Shown: positions 51,831 to 60,293 of the stretch, one piece after another
How positions within the stretch are numbered: position 1 is the first letter of the stretch
Layout of the letters: every line of letters begins with the position of its first letter
NCBI GenBank assembly: GCA_050015675.1
Contig: JBEKAY010000010.1
Location: 1-64,000, forward strand
Source of the DNA: Fen-1298 sp050015675
GTDB taxonomy: Bacteria; Bacteroidota; Ignavibacteria; UBA10030
Direction of reading: 5' to 3'
DNA length: 64,000 nt
Made by a program: the position numbers and the translations under genes
Notes under the pieces: generated by a model
Seen by the model: only the letters and a program-made list of their open reading frames with translations
Told to the model about the DNA's origin: nothing
The model's database searches: none

Positions 51831-51905
51831 ATGACTACAAAAACTGCTGAAGATATCCTTCGCGCACTCGGCGGTTTTATTTTTATTCAATCAGGAAAAA
51901 AGTAG
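51831..51905 (+). other. short ORF between DHS-like and ODC genes
   Basis: A 24-codon frame, MTTKTAEDILRALGGFIFIQ followed by four residues, ends 2 bp before the decarboxylase start. It might be a leader peptide or a truncated gene fragment. Its tail AAAAAGTAG may carry the next gene's ribosome site. No regulatory stem was evident. Confidence 0.25.
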
Positions 51906-51907
51906 CA

Positions 51908-53041
51908 ATGAACAAAGAACTTCTAAAATTAGTAGAACAGCATGGCACTCCGTTGTTCATACTTGATCACGATAAAATCAGGGAAAACTACCGAACGTTT
52001 AAAAAACACTTGCCTCGGGTTCAGTGCTATTACGCAGTCAAAGCAAATTCCACTCAGCAGATTATCGAGACATTGTTCAAAGAAGGATCAAGCTTTGATG
52101 TTGCATCCTACAATGAATTTATGCAGGTGTACCAGTATATAAAGCATTTCGACAAAAAAGATAAAAAACATTTTGTCTGGGACAAGATAATTTTTTCCAA
52201 CACCATCAAAGACAAAACAACACTCAGCAAGATCAAGCAATACAAACCATTGGTGACATATGACAACAGCGACGAGTTGAAAAAACTAAAAGACCATTGC
52301 GAAACTGCAGGATTGGTTGTGCGGCTGAAAGTTCCAGATACCGGTTCACAAGTTGAAATGAGTTCAAAATTCGGCGCCGAACCTACCGATGCGCAAAAAC
52401 TAATACAGCAAGCATTCGATATGGGATTGAAAGTTGAAGGCATCAGCTTTCACGTAGGAAGCCAATGTACAAATTTCGATAACTTTACATCAGCGCTTGC
52501 CATCACTTCGGAAATTTTTAACGACGCTCGTAAAAAAGGATTCGCCCTGAATCTGGTGGACATTGGCGGTGGATTTCCAGTTCCGTACGATCCGCAAGTG
52601 CCGGAGTTTAAAGTTCTTGCCTCTTTATTAAATTCAGAATTTAAACGGTTATTCCCGGACGATATTGAAATTCTCGCCGAACCCGGGCGGTTCATTGTAG
52701 CAACTGCCGCCACGCTGGTTTCGGAAATTATCGGCAAAGCCCGCAGAGATGGAAAGGTATTCTATCATATCAATGACGGCGTGTACCATACTTTTTCCGG
52801 AGTGGTGTACGATCATTGGATTCCCAACTTCAGTGCGACGAAAGAAGGCGAACGAGAAATCTGCGCGGTTGTCGGGCCTACTTGTGATAGTTTTGATAAA
52901 ATTACTTTATCGGCGGAGCTGCCTGCAAATTTGGAAGTCGGAGATTTTCTCTTCACAGAAGATATTGGAGCGTACAGTACTGCTTCATCAACCAAGTTTA
53001 ATGGGTTCGACGGAGCAAAAATTATTCACAAGAATCAATGA
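51908..53041 (+). CDS. ornithine decarboxylase (fold III PLP)
   Basis: A 377-aa alanine-racemase-fold decarboxylase. CYYAVKANSTQQIIETLFKE holds the PLP lysine. GISFHVGSQCTNFDNFTSAL gives the histidine over the PLP ring, DIGGGFPVPYDP the phosphate loop, ILAEPGRFIVATAATLVSEI the pyridine-contact Glu, and VVGPTCDSFDKITLSAELP the Cys/Asp dimer-site motif typical of ornithine decarboxylases rather than diaminopimelate decarboxylase. It makes putrescine, the presumed substrate of the upstream DHS-like enzyme. Confidence 0.92.
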   Translation: MNKELLKLVEQHGTPLFILDHDKIRENYRTFKKHLPRVQCYYAVKANSTQQIIETLFKEGSSFDVASYNEFMQVYQYIKHFDKKDKKHFVWDKIIFSNTIKDKTTLSKIKQYKPLVTYDNSDELKKLKDHCETAGLVVRLKVPDTGSQVEMSSKFGAEPTDAQKLIQQAFDMGLKVEGISFHVGSQCTNFDNFTSALAITSEIFNDARKKGFALNLVDIGGGFPVPYDPQVPEFKVLASLLNSEFKRLFPDDIEILAEPGRFIVATAATLVSEIIGKARRDGKVFYHINDGVYHTFSGVVYDHWIPNFSATKEGEREICAVVGPTCDSFDKITLSAELPANLEVGDFLFTEDIGAYSTASSTKFNGFDGAKIIHKNQ

Positions 53042-53080
53042 ACGTCGCCCAGTCAGTAACTGCTATTCTCTAAGTGTTCG

Positions 53081-54271
53081 TCATAGCAACGTGACATTCA
53101 CTTGTGCGCTTTCCGCTTCTCTTCGTTGCTTGAACATCAACGCAAAATAAACTCCGAGCATTAACAATATAGATGACAAGATGTACGGTCCAGAATGATG
53201 GATCTCGTACAAAAAACCAGATAGAATTGGCGCTATCACCATATATGCAGACATCAGCGCGGAGAGAATTCCCATCGTCTCTCCTTTCTTCGCAGGATCA
53301 GCTGCGGCTGCGGCTTGGCTGGTAATGACAACCCGAAGAATAGCCTGGCCTGTTCCCGAACCAAGAAAGCTTAAATAAAATAACGGCAAAATTTTTGTCG
53401 AGACTATGAGCGAGGAAATTGCCAGCACTACAAGCATGATGATTTCAAGTCTCGCCTCTGTAAACTTTTCCAGCCAGAATTTCTTGAGTAGAACTCCCTG
53501 GTTAATGACAACAATCACGCCGACCATCGTGAACATCATCCCAGTTTGAAACGCACTGAATCCAAACACATCCTTCACAAACAGGCCAAAGACCGCTTGG
53601 CTTGTTACAATGGCAAAGGCAAAGAATGACCATGTGAAATAAAGCGGACGCATTTTTTTATCTTGTGCTGCCCGCAAGAGTGGGGCGAGCGGATTAAAAT
53701 TCATCGGACTGTGTGCGTCGCGTTTATGATGCGTCTCCGGCAGGAAGAAAAATGCAGAGACAGCGTTTGTTGCCGCAAGCACACCAGCGATCCAAAATGG
53801 AAATGAATGTGATACTTTACTTAACGCACCGCCAATCAGAGGGCCTAAAATGAATCCTATACCGAACGCCGCTCCAATAAGCCCGATATTTGCGGAACGT
53901 TCCTTTTCATCTTTCGCAAGATCTACCATATAACTTTGCGCCGTCGTGAAGTTTCCTGCAGCGCACCCATCGATAATACGTCCGAGGAAAAGCATCCAAA
54001 GAGAATTTGCGCTCGCAAATACAAACCAGCCTATTGCCGTGCTGGTAACGCTGAGAAGAAAAATTGGCCTCCGTCCGATTCTATCCGACCACGCTCCCAG
54101 CAGCGGTGCGCTCAAGAACGAGAAAAAGGAAAATGTGGCAAATAAAAAAGTGACGGTGACTGCTGAAGCGCCGAATTCAGTCACATAGTACGGCAAGATA
54201 GGAATAACAATGCCGAATCCGATGACATCTACGAGAACAGACGAAATAACAATGATTTTTTGTTTTTGCAT
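53081..54271 (-). CDS. MFS efflux transporter (TetA-like, 12 TM)
   Basis: 396 aa from ATG 54271. VDVIGFGIVIPILPYYVTEF (TM1), LLGAWSDRIGRRPIFLLSVT (the MFS loop 2-3 motif G-x-x-S-D-x-x-G-R-R), and GFILGPLIGGALSK (motif C of antiporters) fit the DHA1/TetA group. About 12 hydrophobic helices, six on each side of a central loop (ETHHKRDAHSPMNFNP). Probably a proton-coupled drug or metabolite exporter. The gene converges with the decarboxylase (40 bp). Confidence 0.88.
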   Translation of the reverse strand: MQKQKIIVISSVLVDVIGFGIVIPILPYYVTEFGASAVTVTFLFATFSFFSFLSAPLLGAWSDRIGRRPIFLLSVTSTAIGWFVFASANSLWMLFLGRIIDGCAAGNFTTAQSYMVDLAKDEKERSANIGLIGAAFGIGFILGPLIGGALSKVSHSFPFWIAGVLAATNAVSAFFFLPETHHKRDAHSPMNFNPLAPLLRAAQDKKMRPLYFTWSFFAFAIVTSQAVFGLFVKDVFGFSAFQTGMMFTMVGVIVVINQGVLLKKFWLEKFTEARLEIIMLVVLAISSLIVSTKILPLFYLSFLGSGTGQAILRVVITSQAAAAADPAKKGETMGILSALMSAYMVIAPILSGFLYEIHHSGPYILSSILLMLGVYFALMFKQRREAESAQVNVTLL

Positions 54272-54443
54272 ACGTGTGATTATGATAATATTAATTTGAA
54301 TCAATTACTGAACACTGAAGTGATACGAAGAGGTTCCGTTTATTCTATAGTTATATCGAAATAATGAAGTGGCATTCTCACAGATATAACTGTTACGCTT
54401 GACAACATATACCATTCACCGTACCTTACTGGTGAGGTGAGTG

Positions 54444-55502
54444 ATGCCTGAAGTTACTTTGAAAGATATTCTTGCTGAACATACGAAGGAAAGCGAACTC
54501 TACACCAAGTTACCAAATAACTGGGTGCAGTGTTTTGCTTGCGGGCATCGATGTAAAATTCCACCGGACAAAGACGGAATATGTAGGATTCGATTCAATC
54601 AACAAGGAACGCTGTTTGCTCCACATGGTTATGTCTCCGGTATTGCAATTGATCCAATAGAAAAGAAACCATTTTTTCACGCATATCCGGGATCTCATAC
54701 CCTAAGTTTCGGCATGCTTGGCTGTGATTATCATTGCTCGTTTTGCCAGAACTGGATAACCTCGCAGACTCTGCGCGATCCACATGCCGTTTCTGATATC
54801 GAAGCAATCAAAGCAGAAGAAATTGTCAGTCTTGCTCTTCGGCATAAAACACCTATCATTACTAGTACATACAACGAACCGCTCATCACAACTGAATGGG
54901 CTGTGGAAATATTCAAGCTTGCTAAGAATGCTGGGCTTATTACTTCATATGTGTCAAACGGCAATGCCACACCGGAAGTGCTCGACTATCTTCAGCCGTG
55001 GATTGATCTCTATAAAGTTGATTTAAAATCATTCCACCAAAAGGCGTATGCACAAATGGGCGGAGTGTTGCAGAACGTTCTTGATACAATCAAATCTCTG
55101 TACAAACGCGGCAAGTGGGTTGAAGTTGTTACGCTTATTGTTCCAGGAATGAATGATTCAAGCGAAGAATTGGCGGACATTGCCAAGTTTATTTATTCCA
55201 TCTCGCCTGATATTCCTTGGCACGTGACGGCATATCACCAAGAATATAAGATCACAAGTGAAGAGTTCACCCCTATCTCCACTCTGATTCGTGCAGCGGA
55301 AGTTGGTTACAAAGAAGGATTGCACTTTGTCTATACAGGCAATCGTCCGGGACAAACGCGCAACTACGAGAATACGTATTGTTATTCCTGCAACGAATTG
55401 CTTATTGAGCGTCGAGGGTTCCAAGTAGTGCAGAACCGAATCTCGAATGAAACGTGTTTCAACTGCAACACAAAGATTGCAGGCAGATGGATGAGTCAAT
55501 GA
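54444..55502 (+). CDS. amrS: AmmeMemoRadiSam-type radical SAM enzyme
   Basis: 352 aa from ATG 54444 (a GTG in frame precedes it). WVQCFACGHRCKIPPDKDGI is the N-terminal cysteine-rich region. FGMLGCDYHCSFCQNWITSQ carries the radical SAM CX3CX2C cluster (C-D-Y-H-C-S-F-C). TSTYNEPLITTEWAVEIFK and YKVDLKSFHQKAYAQMGG follow. The C-terminal part has another CysCys pair (YCYSCNELL...CFNCNT). The family is defined by linkage to AMMECR1 and MEMO proteins; none is in this window. Target unknown. Confidence 0.92.
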   Translation: MPEVTLKDILAEHTKESELYTKLPNNWVQCFACGHRCKIPPDKDGICRIRFNQQGTLFAPHGYVSGIAIDPIEKKPFFHAYPGSHTLSFGMLGCDYHCSFCQNWITSQTLRDPHAVSDIEAIKAEEIVSLALRHKTPIITSTYNEPLITTEWAVEIFKLAKNAGLITSYVSNGNATPEVLDYLQPWIDLYKVDLKSFHQKAYAQMGGVLQNVLDTIKSLYKRGKWVEVVTLIVPGMNDSSEELADIAKFIYSISPDIPWHVTAYHQEYKITSEEFTPISTLIRAAEVGYKEGLHFVYTGNRPGQTRNYENTYCYSCNELLIERRGFQVVQNRISNETCFNCNTKIAGRWMSQ

Positions 55503-55653
55503 AAAAATATTAAATGAAAAATGAAAACGGCATAGAAATAATTTAGACTAGAGAAAAAAACAAAAACCCGAGAAAAATAATTACTGAAATCTGCAATCAG
55601 CCCAAAATCAGTATAATCAGAGTCATCTTAAATAATTTCGTCAAGGAGAATCC

Positions 55654-56061
55654 ATGAAATCAAAATCATTCACCATCTCCACATCATTTCCATATTCTTC
55701 AGAAGTCGTATTCACGGCTCTCACAAATGCACGTCAGATAGCCGCGTGGAGCGGTCAGAGCGGAAAAGTACATCCGACCATCGGTGGAAAGATTGAATTG
55801 TTCGATGGATGGGTAAAAGGAATAGTGCTCGCATACGAATCAGGCAAACGGCTTTCCTTCACATGGAAACCGTCGGAATGGGCGAAGGAAAAACAAGCAT
55901 CCACCGTCACATGCCACTTCAAGCCGACAAAAACCGGAACGAAGCTAACCTTGAAGCACTCAGGTTTTCCGAATGACAGCGAACTACAAAGTCACAAAGA
56001 GGGCTGGACGGAATTTGTATTCGACCCGTTGAAAATGTATCTTACATCAAAACAAAAATAA
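55654..56061 (+). CDS. SRPBCC/AHSA1-domain protein
   Basis: A 135-aa START-like protein, a distant paralogue of the one at 29903. SFPYSSEVVFTALTNARQIA, then AAWSGQSGKVHPTIGGKIEL, VLAYESGKRLSFTWKPSEWA, and GWTEFVFDPLKMYL match AHSA1 proteins. SD aaggag lies 6 bp before ATG 55654. Ligand unknown. The 151-bp gap upstream has no other recognised element. Confidence 0.8.
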   Translation: MKSKSFTISTSFPYSSEVVFTALTNARQIAAWSGQSGKVHPTIGGKIELFDGWVKGIVLAYESGKRLSFTWKPSEWAKEKQASTVTCHFKPTKTGTKLTLKHSGFPNDSELQSHKEGWTEFVFDPLKMYLTSKQK

Positions 56062-56136
56062 GACACTACGCCCCTACATCGTCAATTTTTGGAGCGAACC
56101 ATTTATATTTCAATAGATATTTTCCTAACTAACCTG

Positions 56137-56916
56137 ATGAAGACAATCAGCGTGCGAGCATTCGTATTTACGTTAATCATTTTGTGCTTCTGTAGCTGCG
56201 CAACGCCGCCGAAAGCCGAGAAAGAAACGACGCTAAGGAAACCCGAGATCACAATTCAGATCGCAAGCATCAATCTTGCCAATTTAAATAAGCGAATTGA
56301 ACGGAGTAATATAAACGAATTGGTAAAAATTCTTAAAAGTGAACAAGTTGATATTCTTGCAGTACAAGGAATTTCACGTTATCCCGGCGTCGCGGCACGA
56401 GTAGATTTTGTGAATGAACTTTCCGCAAAGACCGAATGGCACAATGTGTTCGGCGAAATGCTGAACATCTCCGGCAAGCAAACTGGAAATGCAATCTTCA
56501 GTATGTATCCTATTCTTTCTCACCAGAATTTTTCATGGGATCGGGTAATTTCAACAAGCTTCGACGCGGCTTTGCAGGCTACCGTTGATGCCGGAGCACG
56601 TTCGCTTACCGTTGTAAGCACTCAACTGCCGGCCAAGGCAACAACAAATGAACAGGCACAGTGCTCAAAATTTATTGCCGCCATGAATCCTGAGACAACT
56701 GATCAACTTACTATTGTTGCCGGAAATTTGCCGACAGAGGAAATCATTCGCACAGCAAATTCGTTTGCCGAGGTTCCACCACCTGAATTCGCCAAGAGTG
56801 CAATTTCAAGAATATGGTACTCGGCAAACACATCGATTCAATTGTTCGCGTTCCGATCGGTGGAAACGGAATTAGGGACACTGGTGATTGCACAGTTTGG
56901 ATTGTCGAGACAATAA
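56137..56916 (+). CDS. lipoprotein with degenerate endonuclease/exonuclease/phosphatase domain
   Basis: About 259 aa from ATG 56137. The signal peptide KTISVRAFVFTLIILCFCSC ends at a Cys-rich lipobox (LCFCSC), so it is probably lipid-anchored. The mature part has IQIASINLANLNKRI, VDILAVQGISRYP (like D-I-L-A-L-Q-E) and GNAIFSMYPIL, resembling EEP-family phosphoesterases. The catalytic Glu of Q-E is replaced by G and the terminal S-D-H motif is not recognised, so activity is unlikely. It overlaps an upstream extension of the next frame. Confidence 0.6.
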   Translation: MKTISVRAFVFTLIILCFCSCATPPKAEKETTLRKPEITIQIASINLANLNKRIERSNINELVKILKSEQVDILAVQGISRYPGVAARVDFVNELSAKTEWHNVFGEMLNISGKQTGNAIFSMYPILSHQNFSWDRVISTSFDAALQATVDAGARSLTVVSTQLPAKATTNEQAQCSKFIAAMNPETTDQLTIVAGNLPTEEIIRTANSFAEVPPPEFAKSAISRIWYSANTSIQLFAFRSVETELGTLVIAQFGLSRQ

Positions 56917-56968
56917 AATCATTGAGATTTCATTTGTCAATTCATTATTATGGAATATAGATAGCACT

Positions 56969-57493
56969 ATGTGGACATTTAATATTTCACTTCTGGAGGT
57001 TGCACTAAGAACTGTAATTATTTATGCATTTGTGCTGGCGGGAATTCGGCTCACAGGCAAGCGCGAAGTCGGGCAGATGGCGTCGTTTGAATTAGTGCTT
57101 ATCTTACTTCTGGCAAATGCGGTGCAGAACGCAATGACTGGTCCAGATACATCTCTTACTGGCGGTGTCGTCGCGGCATGTACGCTGTTAATTATCAATG
57201 CAATCGTAACCCGTGTCTCTTCCCGCTCGCGCAAATTACGTGCAACAATTGAAGGGACGCCAACCGTGCTTATCCTTAAAGGTAAGACGGTCAAAAAAAA
57301 TATGGAAAAAGAACATATCGCAACTGAAGAACTTGAACAAGCCCTTCGTGAACACGGCATTTCGACATCTGAAGATGTTGGCATTGCAGTATTGGAAGTT
57401 GATGGATCCATCAGTGTGCTGAAGAAAGATGAATTGCCATCTGTTGTGCGCCCGCATCATCGAATCCGATTTGTTATGAAAAACAAAAGTTAA
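56969..57493 (+). CDS. DUF421/YetF-like membrane protein
   Basis: 174 aa from ATG 56969; the frame extends upstream into the previous gene without signal. Three N-terminal hydrophobic helices are present (ALRTVIIYAFVLAGIRLTGK is the first, with G-K-R-E-V-G-Q following). MASFELVLILLLANAVQNAM is diagnostic. The cytoplasmic C-terminal domain has GTPTVLILKGKTVKKNMEKE and EELEQALREHGISTSEDVGI. The function is unknown; it is common in Gram-negatives and bacilli. Confidence 0.88.
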   Translation: MWTFNISLLEVALRTVIIYAFVLAGIRLTGKREVGQMASFELVLILLLANAVQNAMTGPDTSLTGGVVAACTLLIINAIVTRVSSRSRKLRATIEGTPTVLILKGKTVKKNMEKEHIATEELEQALREHGISTSEDVGIAVLEVDGSISVLKKDELPSVVRPHHRIRFVMKNKS

Positions 57494-57528
57494 CTGAAAT
57501 ACAAATAGTCAAAACTAATTTAAAAACT

Positions 57529-58707
57529 ATGCCTAACGAAAACAAACTTGATCCGCAGGTATTAAAGGAACGCATCGGCAGGCATTTACGAACTGCAGAT
57601 GAATTGACACGCGTCCAGCGCTACGAAGAAGCGATTATGGAAATTGAACATGCACTGGAGATCGATCCAAAGAATTACTACGCACGTTCTTTTCTTGAGC
57701 GTGTTAAAATGATGCACAAACAAACTAAGCAAAAAGAGACACAACAAGCAGGATTGGCAGAAATGTCTCTAGAGGACCGTATGGCTGTTATCTCGCAGCA
57801 TCTTTCTATTGCAGAAGAGTTCATCAACAAGAAGGATTATAAGCATGCGCTTGAAGAAGTCGCCCGAGTGTATAAAATAGATCCTACGAATTATTATGCT
57901 CAGGCATATTCCGAAAGGATTGATACATTAATGCGGGAAAAAAGTGTTGAAGGGGCAAAGCCTTTCGAAGCGGTCGTCCAGCCTGCTAAACCAGATGTGC
58001 AACAACCGCCTTCGCCTGAACGAGGCAGCACACCAATGTATCGTGAACTTCTCAAAGAGGCATGGTTTGATGGAAAGGTATCGGAAAAGGAAGCAATGGA
58101 ACTCGCTGCCATGCGTGAGTTGTTTGGCATTACTCCGGAAAATCACAGACATCTTGAACATGAAGTTAAAATTGAGGCCTATCTCGAAGCGTTGTACATT
58201 GCGGGACTCGACAATATCATTACAGACATGGAACAAAAAACACTGATGATGATGCGCACAAAATATGGTATTTCACCGGAAGAACAGGCAGAGGCGGAAT
58301 CAAGGTACAACGAGATAAAGCGTTCATCAAAATCGCGCGGCACAATTCTTATCATTGATACAGATCAAAAGATATGTGAGTCGTTGAGTAACGTGTTGAA
58401 GCATCGCGGCTTTACTATTCTCTTGGCACAAAGTGTAGAAGACGCGACGCAGATTCTTATAAAGCAAATTCCTAACGTTATTTTATCGGAACTCTTTTTT
58501 AAAAATTCGAAGGTTGATGGAATAGCTTTTTTCAAAAAATTGCAGGAGCATGCGTTACTGAAACGCGTGCCATTTATTTTCATTAGTTCCTTGACAGACA
58601 AAAAAATTATTGAAGCGGGTTTACGCCTTGGCATTGATTATTTTATTACCAAACCGATTGACGTTGACTTGTTGTTAGCAATAATTGATGGACGGTTACG
58701 AGTTTAA
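57529..58707 (+). CDS. TPR / TerB-like / pseudo-receiver protein 1
   Basis: A 392-aa protein. Residues about 1-120 hold two TPR-like repeats (RYEEAIMEIEHALEIDPKNY, DYKHALEEVARVYKIDPTNY). Residues about 165-270 hold two TerB-like helical repeats (YRELLKEAWFDGKVSEKEAM, YLEALYIAGLDNIITDMEQK). Residues about 275-392 are a response-regulator receiver (GTILIIDTDQKICESLSNVL). The phosphorylated Asp is replaced by Glu (VILSELFF), and the conserved Lys is kept (FITKPID). Signal input probably does not use phosphorylation. It is 62-65% like the next gene in layout and motif order. Confidence 0.82.
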   Translation: MPNENKLDPQVLKERIGRHLRTADELTRVQRYEEAIMEIEHALEIDPKNYYARSFLERVKMMHKQTKQKETQQAGLAEMSLEDRMAVISQHLSIAEEFINKKDYKHALEEVARVYKIDPTNYYAQAYSERIDTLMREKSVEGAKPFEAVVQPAKPDVQQPPSPERGSTPMYRELLKEAWFDGKVSEKEAMELAAMRELFGITPENHRHLEHEVKIEAYLEALYIAGLDNIITDMEQKTLMMMRTKYGISPEEQAEAESRYNEIKRSSKSRGTILIIDTDQKICESLSNVLKHRGFTILLAQSVEDATQILIKQIPNVILSELFFKNSKVDGIAFFKKLQEHALLKRVPFIFISSLTDKKIIEAGLRLGIDYFITKPIDVDLLLAIIDGRLRV

Positions 58708-58919
58708 TGGTGACTCTATAAAGCTTCTTGTCCTAGAAAAAATCTATTAGTTGCTGTACAAACATACTGCATTATCTATCAGAGACATCGCCCTGCCGTG
58801 CTTGAAGTAGAGCGGCTTATCTGATTACGGAATAAAAACACATTCTCCACAGTTTGTCTGCTCCATCACATCCTATTTCCCATGAGAAACATACATTGAA
58901 TATGAGAATTGATCAAACA

Positions 58920-60257
58920 ATGTCTAATAAAAATAAATCTTCTATCGCTTCAGTGAAAGAACTCACCAGCGAACATCTTCGAGCGGCAGACAAACTCGTC
59001 CGGCTGAAGCGGTATGATGAAGCCCTACACGAGATTGAGAGTGCATATAAAATTGATCCCAAAAATATGTACACGCGCGCTTATATTGAACGTACGCGTT
59101 ACATCATCGACAAAGAGAATGAAAAACGGTCGCAGGTATTCGGCGAAATTGATATGACCGGCGAACGCCGTATGGAAGCTCTCTCACAATTGTTCGCATC
59201 CGCAGAAGCATTCATTAGCGAAAATAAATACCACGATGCAATGAATGCTCTGGAAAAAATATTTCAACTTGATCCAAAGAATTATCAGGCAAAAGCTTTT
59301 TCGGATCGGATCAGGGTATTGATGCAAAATGAAGCTGCTGATAAAAAGATCAAGAAAACCCAACTGCCTATTGATGGAGCGTCAGAGCCAGAGGCTCCAC
59401 TAGTAGCAAAGCTCGCCGCCGATGTACAACACGAAGCACTAATACAACCTGCAAATATTCCTCCACCGGAATCAACGCCAAACGACGAGCCGCAAGAAGA
59501 GGTTGGCCGGTTTGCATTGTACAGGGAGTTACTTAAGGAATGCTGGGCAGACGGCGTTATTACTCCGGAAGAATCAGATATGCTTCATCGTGTGCGCTCA
59601 CAATATTCAATTTCTTTTGACACTCATTGCCGAATCGAAGTTGATATCAAGATTGATGCGTATGTTGATGCGTTACGCAATGTTTGGCTGGACGACATTA
59701 TGAACGATAATGGGCAGGAAGTATTAGAAATCATGCGTAAGAAATTCGGAATCACACAGGAAGAAAAAACGGCGGCATTGGAAAAGTTCTATGCATTGCA
59801 TATAAAAAAGGAATCGAAGGCATTGATTCTGATCGTAGACAATGATTACCATAATTTAGTTTGTCTTGCGCGTGCTTTCATCAATCACTCCTATGATGTA
59901 AAAGTTGAACGACACCCAGATGATGCGCTTCGTTCCCTGAGCACGTATACGCCAGATCTCATTCTTAGTGAAGCGGTTTTTCCAGATCTGGAAACAGATG
60001 GTTTTGAGTTCTTTCAGAAAATTCGTTCAGACAACCGATTAAGCCAGATACCATATCTTATGATGACTTGTCCCGACGATGCGCGCATTGTGCGAGCAGG
60101 ATTGCGCATGGGTGTGGACTATTTTATTTCCAAACCTTTACATATCGGTAATACGGTGGCTATCGTTGAGGGCAAACTCAAATCTGGACTTCAAACGACG
60201 ATACAGAAGCAAGCAATACGTTGCGTGGAAAAACAGAGAATGCGTACCTTATTATAA
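58920..60257 (+). CDS. TPR / TerB-like / pseudo-receiver protein 2
   Basis: About 445 aa from ATG 58920, chosen because MSNKNKSS parallels MPNENKLD of the upstream paralogue; a TTG at 58854 also opens the frame. TPR-like repeats RYDEALHEIESAYKIDPKNM and KYHDAMNALEKIFQLDPKNY, then a proline-rich linker, and TerB-like repeats (LYRELLKECWADGVITPEES, YVDALRNVWLDDIMNDNGQE). In the C-terminal receiver, ALILIVDNDYHNLVCLARAF, the Asp site is again Glu (LILSEAVFPDLETDGF) and Lys is present (FISKPLH). It lies 212 bp after its paralogue. Confidence 0.82.
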   Translation: MSNKNKSSIASVKELTSEHLRAADKLVRLKRYDEALHEIESAYKIDPKNMYTRAYIERTRYIIDKENEKRSQVFGEIDMTGERRMEALSQLFASAEAFISENKYHDAMNALEKIFQLDPKNYQAKAFSDRIRVLMQNEAADKKIKKTQLPIDGASEPEAPLVAKLAADVQHEALIQPANIPPPESTPNDEPQEEVGRFALYRELLKECWADGVITPEESDMLHRVRSQYSISFDTHCRIEVDIKIDAYVDALRNVWLDDIMNDNGQEVLEIMRKKFGITQEEKTAALEKFYALHIKKESKALILIVDNDYHNLVCLARAFINHSYDVKVERHPDDALRSLSTYTPDLILSEAVFPDLETDGFEFFQKIRSDNRLSQIPYLMMTCPDDARIVRAGLRMGVDYFISKPLHIGNTVAIVEGKLKSGLQTTIQKQAIRCVEKQRMRTLL

Positions 60258-60270
60258 AAATACGCATTCT
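60237..60270 (+). terminator. 10-bp inverted repeat around the stop codon
   Basis: AGAATGCGTA (60237-60246) and TACGCATTCT (60261-60270) pair perfectly with a 14-nt A/T-rich loop that holds the stop of the receiver gene. It lies between convergent genes and could end transcription in both directions, though U-tract support is poor. Confidence 0.5.
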
Positions 60271-60293
60271 TGAAAGTCTCACAAGAGAAAGCT

